NCBI RefSeq assembly: GCF_018853465.1
Contig: NZ_JABBOU010000030.1
Coordinates: 1 to 51,602 of the forward strand
DNA length: 51,602 bases
Reading direction: 5' to 3'
Source: Acidithiobacillus montserratensis
Lineage (GTDB): Bacteria > Pseudomonadota > Gammaproteobacteria > Acidithiobacillales > Acidithiobacillaceae
Shown in pieces: positions 45,601 through 51,602 of this stretch. A program made the position numbers and the translations under genes. The notes below the pieces were generated by a model. It did no database searches and was not told the DNA's origin. It saw only the letters and a program-made list of their open reading frames with translations. Every line of letters starts with the position of its first letter. Positions within the stretch are counted from its first letter, which is position 1.

Positions 45601-45781
45601 TCGCAATATGATTGGCGCCGTAGTGGGAGTCCAGCCTTTTGGTGGGGAAGGATTAAGTGGCACTGGACCCAAAGCCGGAGGCCCCCATTACCTGCTGCGC
45701 ATGGTGGCGGAACAGGCGGTGAGCATTAATACCACGGCCGCCGGGGGTAATGCGGAGCTGCTGGCGCAGGGCCGCCTGTAA
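42644..45781 (+). CDS. putA: Bifunctional proline dehydrogenase/P5C dehydrogenase PutA
   Basis: It oxidises proline to glutamate through pyrroline-5-carboxylate, feeding electrons to quinone. Of 1045 residues, about the first 500 form the FAD-dependent proline dehydrogenase (LRLVKGAYWDMEIKRAQ, FATHNAASIAAVL). The rest is the aldehyde dehydrogenase with ISPWNFPLAIFAGQ and the catalytic Cys in SAGQRCSALRL. It lacks the ribbon-helix-helix repressor domain of E. coli PutA, so regulation must come from elsewhere. The stop is 4 bp from the convergent SulP gene's end. Confidence 0.95.
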   Translation: MSQTRLYAVSASPDAVHQPPESLDAAGLLPPPYRDEQEQVNALLLALGDRLNWLEVIDQARPWVEAVRKQPAPFWALESLLKEYPITSAEGLALMRLAEALLRVPDTGTAALLAADQLGRARFAGEEKQSWITQISGRVLILSRRLLAEKETRNLVQRLGMNTVVTAAVRAIALLGRQFVLGQDLGEARRRAGEARKKQPLLSYSYDMLGEGARNSADAARYAAAYESALRALATQPGNGGPRERDGISIKLSALHPRFEEAQRGRLWQELFPKLQQLAELAAQGRLNLTLDAEESDRLELQLDMLDALQQHLARNTACAGWEGLGIAVQAYQSRADAVIEEVLARTRRNQSRLMLRLVKGAYWDMEIKRAQEMGLPGYPVFTHKHHSDISYLACAARLLEAANGPHALVYPQFATHNAASIAAVLRLAEQQPDARFEMQRLHGMGEGIYREVLRQGSLQRLRIYAPVGRHRDLLAYLVRRLLENGANTSFIHQLANQHVAAEDLLVSPLWRAEEAALPSPAEIYGHLHGERRLNSQGMDMTYDTERSPVLAAARLLHVVTPEEMAAEDIEALMHTLHAGQVRWDALPVERRAEILTQAADLLESRRESMLALVMREAHKTLADAVAELREAVDFCRYYAIQAKALMRKEILPGPTGETNSLNLRGRGVFVCISPWNFPLAIFAGQVVAALVTGNSVAAKPAEQTMAIAKAFVELLWEAGVPRDALALMPGAGETVGAALVEHPLAAGVVFTGSSAVARHIHQSLAVKDGPIVPLIAETGGINAMIVDSTALAEQVVDAVIASAFRSAGQRCSALRLLCLQEECADEILTMLTGAMQELVIGPALDYATDVGPVIDAEAQSHLVEQIGRIEQGGGKLLARTAWPTALLERARGGDTSLALTMPDDQQRDLHFIAPCAYTITQVAQVREEVFGPVLQVVTWKAGQIDALIDAINALGFGLTLGVQTRIDGRAAHIAARSRCGNVYVNRNMIGAVVGVQPFGGEGLSGTGPKAGGPHYLLRMVAEQAVSINTTAAGGNAELLAQGRL

Positions 45782-45784
45782 AAC

Positions 45785-47323
45785 TCAGACGCGGGAGTTG
45801 AGTACGGGCGTGTCGAAATTCTGCTCCCGGAGCTGAATGTTTTTGAGCACGGCTGCCCGCTCAAAATCACGGATGACTTCGAGCACGTCATGATCAATGA
45901 AGCGTACCTTTTTGCCATCCAGAATCACTTCCGCGCCTCTGGGCAGTCTTTCCAGGATATGGGAGAGGCGCGCCTTGTTGATGAAGGTGACTTCCCGGTT
46001 CAGGGAGATTTTATAGGCGTCACCTTCCCGGCCAACATCGATGGCACTGTGATAATTGGCCTTGAGTACAAAGAAAATCCCGGCAAGCAGCCCGATGACT
46101 ACGCCGGTAATGAGGCTAGTGAAAAGAATGGCGATAATGGTGATGAGGAAGGGTAAATACTGGGATTTATCCAGATGGAACATTTTCCTGAAAATGTGCG
46201 GATGGGCCAGTTTGAAACCGACAAAAATCAGGATGGCCGCCAGGGCTGCCAGTGGGATGTGATTCATCAGGCTGGCCAGAAAAAGTACCGCCAAGAGCAG
46301 GAATATACCGTGTAGAAAGGCGCTGGCTTTAGTCCGAGCACCGGCAGCGACGTTGGCCGTGCTGCGGACAATGACCGCCGCAACCGGCAGTCCGCCGATC
46401 AATCCGCTCGCGATGTTGGCAACCCCCTGCCCGAGGAGTTCACGGTCCAGGGGCGTACGTCTTTTGAAGGGGTCGAGTTTGTCAGACGCTTCAATGGAGA
46501 GCAGGCTTTCCAGGCTGGCAATAAAGGTGATGGCGATAGCCGCAATCCACACGGTTTTGGAGCCGATCATTCCCCAGTCCGGCATTTGCAGCATGCCCTG
46601 CAAATCGGCCAGGGAACGGATCACCGGCAAATTGACCAGATTGCTTTTGTCGATGGCCAGCCCCGGCAGAAAATGCACAAAGAGCAGGTTGAGCAGCGTT
46701 CCCAATACCACCGCCATCAGCGGACCGGAAAGCCAGGTTTGTTTGCGCAGAATCGCCACGTTGTCCCAGAGAATCAGAATGGACAAGGCCAGGGCACTGA
46801 CCAGCAGCGCCCCCCACTCAACATGTGCCAATGCCGACAGCACGGCGCTGAAGGTGTTTTCTCCATGGCTATCCCAAAAATCCTGATTGCCGAATTCGCC
46901 GATATCAAAGCCAATGGCGTAGGGAAACTGCTTGAGAATGATGATGATGCCAATGGCCGATAAAATGCCCTGAATGACGGCAGAGGGGAAAAAATAAGCA
47001 ATGACGCCGGCCCGGAACAGCGCCAGAATGATCTGGATACCGCCGGCGATGACGCCGGCGAGCAGCAATGCCGGAAAGCTGTGCAGGCTTTCCATGGCCA
47101 CCAGCAGGGTGGCGACAATGGCCGGAGTGGGGCCACTGACAGCCAATGGCGAGCGGCTGAACAGGGGAACCAGCACTCCACCCATAACCCCTGCAATCAA
47201 ACCCGCTACCAGGGGAGTTCCTGAAGCCAATGCGACCCCGAGGCAAAGGGGCATGGCGACCAGAGCCACAACTACCGCAGCGGGCACATCTGCACGCAGA
47301 TTATGGAGGGGCGAAAGATTCAT
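45785..47323 (-). CDS. SulP family anion transporter with STAS domain
   Basis: A 512-residue carrier of the SLC26/SulP family, moving sulfate, bicarbonate or a related anion. About ten to twelve membrane segments begin with VVALVAMPLCLGVALASGTPL, and SGPTPAIVATLL and SIEASDKLDPFKRRTPLDRELLGQG are family blocks. The C-terminal STAS domain has LPRGAEVILDGKKVRFIDHD. I start at the ATG at 47323 (MNLSPLHN) after AGGGA; the longer frame upstream has no family similarity. The substrate is not shown; no carbonic anhydrase or sulfur gene is adjacent. Confidence 0.88.
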   Translation of the reverse strand: MNLSPLHNLRADVPAAVVVALVAMPLCLGVALASGTPLVAGLIAGVMGGVLVPLFSRSPLAVSGPTPAIVATLLVAMESLHSFPALLLAGVIAGGIQIILALFRAGVIAYFFPSAVIQGILSAIGIIIILKQFPYAIGFDIGEFGNQDFWDSHGENTFSAVLSALAHVEWGALLVSALALSILILWDNVAILRKQTWLSGPLMAVVLGTLLNLLFVHFLPGLAIDKSNLVNLPVIRSLADLQGMLQMPDWGMIGSKTVWIAAIAITFIASLESLLSIEASDKLDPFKRRTPLDRELLGQGVANIASGLIGGLPVAAVIVRSTANVAAGARTKASAFLHGIFLLLAVLFLASLMNHIPLAALAAILIFVGFKLAHPHIFRKMFHLDKSQYLPFLITIIAILFTSLITGVVIGLLAGIFFVLKANYHSAIDVGREGDAYKISLNREVTFINKARLSHILERLPRGAEVILDGKKVRFIDHDVLEVIRDFERAAVLKNIQLREQNFDTPVLNSRV

Positions 47324-47342
47324 GGACTGTCCCTGAAAAAGC

Positions 47343-47356
47343 GCAAGCAGGCTTGC
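47343..47356. promoter_or_regulatory. Short palindrome before the SulP gene
   Basis: GCAAGC-AG-GCTTGC, a perfect 6-bp inverted repeat 20 bp before the SulP start on the minus strand. It could be an operator or a small leader hairpin. Confidence 0.3.
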
Positions 47357-47506
47357 TGGGATTCTATCTTTCCTGTCTGTGCATCGACAAGCCGTCATTA
47401 GGGAGGCGGTTACGCTTGACCGTTCTCCTGCCCGTGTTGCCGGGATCGAGTTGAAGCGGTAATCTCGGCAGCGCAAGAGATGTTGCTTATGCTGGGAGTG
47501 TAGCCG

Positions 47507-48946
47507 TTGCGACGTGGGTATTTTGTGGCCTGGGCATTGCTGATGCTCACCGGTTGTGCTCCCCGGATGCCGCATTTGGCGGCACCCGACAAAATCCAGA
47601 ACATGCGGATCAGTCCCGCACTGGTGGCGGGAAGATCGACCACGCCGGCACAGTCCGATTGGTGGCGATCCTTGCTGAATCCTGCTGAACAGAAAATTCT
47701 CCAACTGGCCTTGTCCAAAAATCCTGATTTGGCTGTTGCCGAAGCGCGGGTGCGCCTGGCGGCGGCGGACTTGCGCGAGGCTGGCGCTCAGCTTTTACCC
47801 CAAGTCCAGACCAGTGGTCAGGTAGGTATCAGCCAATGGACCAAAAACCAGTTTTATCTGCCGCCTTACGCGGGCGAATCTTCCTGGAATAACGCCCTGA
47901 AGCTGGATTTTTCGTATAACCTGGATATCGGGGGACAAGAACAGGCCCGCGCAAAAGTCGCTCAATATCGTTTGGGTATCGCCGAGCAACGCCGCCGGGC
48001 AGCCGTGTTGCTGTTGGAAAATGCGGTCCTGCAACAAATGCTGGCGGTACGGGCTGACGCTGCCATCCTGGCGGAGTTGCATCAGGAACAGACGCTCCTG
48101 CTGCAGATTCAGGAAATCGAGAAAGAACGTTACCAGCAGGGACTGACCGACTCGCTGATTGCCCTGGGCTACGCCCAGCGCATTTCCAGTCTGCAGGAAG
48201 ACATCGTCATCCAACAGGCCAAAGCCCGCAAAAACAGACAGGCTCTGGCCGTGCTCTGCGGCGTGGGTACCCGGTTGCCCAGGGACCTGGCGGCCACGCC
48301 GGTCCTGATGCCCCTGTCCGGCTGGCAGATTCCCCGGCAGATTCCCGCCGCATGGATTGCGGGGCGTCCCGATGTGCTGGCCCGCCGCAGCGCCATTGAG
48401 GCTGCCGCAGAAGCTATCCATGTGGCGCGAGATGCCTATTATCCCAACGTCAATATTGTCGCTTTTGCCGGTGGCCTGGCGGCAGCCGGCAGCTTGTTCA
48501 CTTTTTTGCACCCCGGTTCCCTGCAGGCTGGAGTAGGGCCGGCCATCAGCTTGCCCCTGTTTACCGGTGGCCGTCTGCGGGGCAAATTTGATGCTGCCCG
48601 GGCTGATTATCATCTGGCATTGGCGCAGTATCAGCAGAGTCTCCTGCAGGCCTTGCAGCAGGTTACAGCGATTTTGACCGATTTACAGGCTGCCGGTCAG
48701 GAGCGTGCCAGTCTGGACCAGCGCGACCAGCTCCTGCAGCTTCAAAAGCGCCTGCAGCAACAGCGCTATCAAGCGGGACTCAATAATGCCCTGCCCGAAC
48801 TGGAAGTCAAACTCACCCTGATCGACAACCAGTTGCAACAAACGCGACTGGACGCCCGTGCCCGGCAATCCCTGATCAATGTGTATGCGTCCCTGGGCGG
48901 ACGAGTGATTCCGGACACCTGGTCCCGGCATCGACAAGCACCATGA
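47507..48946 (+). CDS. Outer-membrane efflux lipoprotein (NodT/TolC family)
   Basis: A 479-residue outer-membrane factor. It starts at TTG with GGGAG 9 bp upstream. The signal peptide has a lipobox (LLMLTGCAPR). Two repeated OEP domains follow, typical segments being VAEARVRLAAADLREAGAQLLPQV, DVLARRSAIEAAAEAIHVARDAYYPNV and YQAGLNNALPELE. It is the first gene of the FUSC-type operon and would form the exit duct. It overlaps the next gene as ATGA. Confidence 0.9.
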   Translation: MRRGYFVAWALLMLTGCAPRMPHLAAPDKIQNMRISPALVAGRSTTPAQSDWWRSLLNPAEQKILQLALSKNPDLAVAEARVRLAAADLREAGAQLLPQVQTSGQVGISQWTKNQFYLPPYAGESSWNNALKLDFSYNLDIGGQEQARAKVAQYRLGIAEQRRRAAVLLLENAVLQQMLAVRADAAILAELHQEQTLLLQIQEIEKERYQQGLTDSLIALGYAQRISSLQEDIVIQQAKARKNRQALAVLCGVGTRLPRDLAATPVLMPLSGWQIPRQIPAAWIAGRPDVLARRSAIEAAAEAIHVARDAYYPNVNIVAFAGGLAAAGSLFTFLHPGSLQAGVGPAISLPLFTGGRLRGKFDAARADYHLALAQYQQSLLQALQQVTAILTDLQAAGQERASLDQRDQLLQLQKRLQQQRYQAGLNNALPELEVKLTLIDNQLQQTRLDARARQSLINVYASLGGRVIPDTWSRHRQAP

Positions 48947-51093
48947 GTCCGGCCACTCTTGCCGGTCGCCAAAACTGGCAGGCTTTCTGGCAGCATAAGG
49001 TGCCCGACTGGATTTTCTGGGGTAAAACCGCCCTGGCGGCGTTGTTGGGGCTCTGGCTGGCCTATCGCTTTCAGCTCGACTCCCCCGGCACTGTGGTCAT
49101 TACGGTATTCATTGTCATGCAGTCACGCAATGGCATGGTTCTGGCCAAGAGCTTTTATCGCGCCATTGGCACCATCGTCGGAAGTATCGTGGCTTTGTTA
49201 CTGGTGGCGGCTTTTCCCGATGCGCGTTTCGGATTTTTGGCGGGCCTCGCGCTCTGGGTGGGCTTCTGTACGGCGGGTGCCCGGTATTTCCGGAATTTTC
49301 AGGCCTATGCTTTTGTGCTGGCGGGCTATACGGCGGCCCTGGTAGGGGTGCCCGCCGCCCTCGACCCCGGCCACGCATTTTATATCGGAGTGGCGCGCCT
49401 CAGTGACGTGATGCTCGGGATTGTAGTAGCCTCAGTGATCAGCGCCCTTGTTTTTCCGCAATCTTTGGAAGATCTGCTGCGCCAGACTGCCCGGGCCAGA
49501 CTTCAGCATTTTTTGCGCAACACCCTGCGGGTGCTCGATGGCGGCGTGGCCCGCGCGGACTGGATGGTTTTACATCTGGAAGCGATTCAGGAGACCTTGC
49601 AACTGGACAGTTATCGTTCCAGCAGTCTCTTTGAAAGTGCCAGGGGACGACAGCACAATGAACGCACCCAGCAGATGATCGCCGATATGATGATGGCCTC
49701 TGGCGCCCTGCACTTGTTGAACAGCCATATCCGCCGGCTCCGGCGGCCCGAACTGGCGGCTCTCGGTGATCCGGTCAAAGCGCTGCTTGCACCGCTGCGC
49801 CAGGACCTCGAAAAACTACAGGAAAATATGCAAGCCAACGGGACCATGCTGGTGCATCTGCCTTTGCAGCAGGTGCTGGAGCGCACGGTAGATCAACTGC
49901 AGACCTTGCGCCGGGATTTACGCGCTTCCTTGAACCCCGATCAGGCTCTGGCCCTGGATAGTCTGATTCTGCTGCTAACCCGGTTTTTGGCAGAATTACT
50001 GCGCTATCTGAACAGCTACGACCATTTCCGCGATCAGGATTTACCCCCGGTGACGGGGACTAGTCCGTCGGCCACTTTTGATCGTCCCCCTACAGAAATT
50101 GTCCAACCCCTGGGCGCGGCTCTGCGCAGTATGCTGGTTGTGGCGGCCGTAGCATTTTTCTGGCTGCAGGCCGCCTGGCCGTCGGGACCCGCTGCCCTGA
50201 TCATTGCCGTGGTGCTCAGTGCCCTCTTTTCGACTTTTCCCAATCCTCTGGCTTCGGTTCGCCAGATGGGTTTCGGTATTGTCGGGGCATTTCTGGCAGC
50301 TCTGTTTTTCAGTCTGGAATTGCTGCCCAGAGTGCAGGGTTTTCCGCTGCTGGCATTGGCTCTGCTACCATTCTTTCTGATATCGCCCTGGTTGCTGACC
50401 CGTACCCGCTGGTCAGGTACCGCCGCCGGTTTTGGGATATTTTTCCCGCAATTGGCGATTCCTGCCAATGGTCAGACCTTTTCTTATGTGGAGATGCTCA
50501 ACACAGGGGTCGCCGAACTCCTCTCGGTGTTTCTGGTGGGGATTGCCTTTTTCCTGATTTTTCCAGTAGGCAATAGCTGGGAGCGCCACCGACTGTTGAT
50601 GCATTTGCGGCAGTGGGTACGCAGAGTAGCCAGTGACCAGGTTTCCCCTGGACTGCGCAGTCAGTTTGAGTTGGAAAGTCGGGAATATCTGCGCTTGCTG
50701 GCCGCGGATCTGGCACCTCAGCAAACCCGTGACGTTGAGGTACTGCGTGAGGCCATGCGTCTGAATGAGTTGGCGGAGGCCCTCCTACAGCTCCGAATTT
50801 TACTGAATATGCAGACGGATAGAGAACATCCTCTGCAACGTTATCAGGAACAGTATGTAACGCCCCTGCTGCAGATTATTCAGCAAAGTCGCGAGGTTCC
50901 CGCAACGGCAGAATATCGGGCGCGGGTCCGGGCGATTTTGGATGCCGTGGCTGGGTTGCCGGAGGAAAAAGTGGACCCGGCCCTGCACCCGATTCTGCCG
51001 CCCAACGCCCTGTTTCAAGTTTATGTGCATGTGATTGCCAGCGTGTCCCGGCGTCTGTCTGTAGCGACAGAGGAACATGCCCATGCCCGTTGA
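48943..51093 (+). CDS. FUSC family inner-membrane efflux protein (AaeB-like)
   Basis: A 716-residue protein with two membrane blocks of about five to six helices (FWGKTALAALLGLWLAYRF to about residue 170, then MLVVAAVAFFWLQAAWPSG to about residue 545), each followed by a cytoplasmic helical region. This is the architecture of fusaric-acid-resistance and AaeB pumps for aromatic acids. The actual substrate is unknown. It overlaps the outer-membrane factor by 4 bp and the DUF1656 gene by 17 bp. Confidence 0.9.
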   Translation: MSPATLAGRQNWQAFWQHKVPDWIFWGKTALAALLGLWLAYRFQLDSPGTVVITVFIVMQSRNGMVLAKSFYRAIGTIVGSIVALLLVAAFPDARFGFLAGLALWVGFCTAGARYFRNFQAYAFVLAGYTAALVGVPAALDPGHAFYIGVARLSDVMLGIVVASVISALVFPQSLEDLLRQTARARLQHFLRNTLRVLDGGVARADWMVLHLEAIQETLQLDSYRSSSLFESARGRQHNERTQQMIADMMMASGALHLLNSHIRRLRRPELAALGDPVKALLAPLRQDLEKLQENMQANGTMLVHLPLQQVLERTVDQLQTLRRDLRASLNPDQALALDSLILLLTRFLAELLRYLNSYDHFRDQDLPPVTGTSPSATFDRPPTEIVQPLGAALRSMLVVAAVAFFWLQAAWPSGPAALIIAVVLSALFSTFPNPLASVRQMGFGIVGAFLAALFFSLELLPRVQGFPLLALALLPFFLISPWLLTRTRWSGTAAGFGIFFPQLAIPANGQTFSYVEMLNTGVAELLSVFLVGIAFFLIFPVGNSWERHRLLMHLRQWVRRVASDQVSPGLRSQFELESREYLRLLAADLAPQQTRDVEVLREAMRLNELAEALLQLRILLNMQTDREHPLQRYQEQYVTPLLQIIQQSREVPATAEYRARVRAILDAVAGLPEEKVDPALHPILPPNALFQVYVHVIASVSRRLSVATEEHAHAR

Positions 51094-51283
51094 AATGGTC
51101 ATCTTTGGCGCGCTGGTGCCTACTCTCCTGCCGGTATTGGCTCTCAGCGTCCTGCTCTATCTACTCCTCGATAAATGGAGCAGCCGCTGGAATCTGGAGC
51201 GCTGGATATGGCATCCAGCCCTGTTCCGCCTGTCGCTGTTTGTCATTATTTTTTCGGCCCTCGCCCTGGGAGTGTATGGATGA
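51077..51283 (+). CDS. DUF1656 small membrane protein (AaeX-like)
   Basis: A 68-residue protein with two membrane helices (LVPTLLPVLALSVLLYLLL and LSLFVIIFSALALGVYG) and the amphipathic DKWSSRWNLERWIWHPALF between. It is the usual small partner lying between FUSC and HlyD genes. Starts at 51077 or 51083 are both possible. Its stop overlaps the adaptor ATG. Confidence 0.85.
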   Translation: MPMPVEMVIFGALVPTLLPVLALSVLLYLLLDKWSSRWNLERWIWHPALFRLSLFVIIFSALALGVYG

Positions 51284-51602
51284 TCCGCCGCCTCGTTCGT
51301 GTAGTTTTGACCCTTCTGGTGCTGACTCTTGCACTTTATCTGGGCTGGCGTTTATGGCATGCCTATATGGATCTTGCGTGGACGCGGGATGCGGTGGTCC
51401 AGGCGCAGATTGTCGAGATCAATGCCGATGTCAGTGGCCGGGTCATGCAGGTTTTTGTCAAGGACAACCAGTCGGTACCGGCGGGAGCCCTGCTGTTTCG
51501 TGTTGATCCGCGTCGCTATCAGCTGGCCCTGGATAAAGCCCAGGCTGCGCTTGCCGTAGCCAGGCGGGTGCTGGCTACGGCAAGCGCAGCCTGGGCTTTA
51601 TC
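51280..51602 (+). CDS. HlyD family efflux adaptor, 3' end missing (AaeA-like)
   Basis: The first about 107 codons of a membrane fusion protein. An N-terminal membrane helix (VVLTLLVLTLALYLGWRLW) is followed by WTRDAVVQAQIVEINADVSG and the lipoyl half-motif VKDNQSVPAGALLFRVDP. It completes the set outer-membrane factor, FUSC, DUF1656, adaptor. The last 30 bases are the exact reverse complement of 51532-51561, so the residues from about codon 98 onward may not be real. Confidence 0.85.
   Translation, partial: MIRRLVRVVLTLLVLTLALYLGWRLWHAYMDLAWTRDAVVQAQIVEINADVSGRVMQVFVKDNQSVPAGALLFRVDPRRYQLALDKAQAALAVARRVLATASAAWAL
51532..51602. repeat. 30-bp perfect inverted repeat at the right end
   Basis: Arms 51532-51561 and 51573-51602 are perfect reverse complements around an 11-base spacer, and the right arm ends at the last base of the window. 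Such long perfect pairing inside a coding helix is unexpected and fits a fold-back assembly or read artefact. Confidence 0.9.

Noticed and set aside
47324..47704. N-terminal extension of the SulP protein
   Set aside because: The extra 127 residues are not hydrophobic, match no SulP protein and are antisense to the outer-membrane factor gene; the ATG at 47323 gives a standard start.

Overview
The window reads as one stretch of a proteobacterial chromosome, most like an Acidithiobacillus-type or other gammaproteobacterium-like chemolithotroph. This is inferred from gene content: a bioFHCD cluster, a hopanoid-type glycosyltransferase (hpnB), pilT/pilU, a sulfide:quinone reductase-like flavoprotein, a SulP carrier, a PagL-like outer-membrane enzyme and single-copy core genes in proteobacterial arrangements. 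No rRNA or tRNA gene was recognised, so the taxonomy is not proven. Gene density is high and many genes are coupled by ATGA-type overlaps.

Layout. 1-3.8 kb: the 5' end of comF (minus strand), then the biotin operon bioF-bioH-bioC-bioD behind a near-consensus promoter. 3.8-9.2 kb: htpX, the N-degron transferases aat and ate/bpt, a FetB-type permease, RNase T, a 2Fe-2S/FAD reductase and a coiled-coil protein, closed by a strong terminator. 9.2-17.6 kb: a zinc-ribbon protein and membrane protein pair, a TetR regulator, argB, a HAD nucleotidase, an EmrA-like adaptor facing a PagL-like deacylase, then bioB, yggT, proC and pipY on the minus strand. 17.7-31.9 kb: pilT, pilU, hpnB, SQR-like protein, trmB, purE/purK, a DsbB/DsbG-like pair, smpB, a cardiolipin synthase, ratA, bamE, fur, and a minus-strand rplU-rpmA-obgE-proB group.

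31.9-40.6 kb is the accessory region. An unrecognised AT-richer gene and a 5'-truncated yaiI remnant precede a type I restriction-modification locus with the unusual order hsdR-hsdS-(zeta-type toxin, small partner)-(PIN toxin, small partner)-hsdM. The first 21 codons of hsdM occur twice: once as a short stop-terminated copy after the zeta pair and once as the real start of hsdM after the PIN pair. The PIN cassette is therefore bracketed by a 64-bp imperfect direct repeat. Both copies keep the same ATGA overlap with the gene upstream. This is the most distinctive structure in the window.

40.6-51.6 kb: sppA, a bifunctional putA without the N-terminal DNA-binding extension, a SulP/STAS transporter, and a four-gene FUSC-type efflux operon (outer-membrane factor, FUSC protein, DUF1656 protein, HlyD adaptor) running off the end. 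The last 71 bases form a 30-bp perfect inverted repeat ending exactly at the last base, which may be a fold-back assembly artefact. A candidate TetR operator (CTGACC..CGGT type) occurs before tetR, on the pagL promoter, and before the unknown gene at 32.1 kb, suggesting a small regulon.
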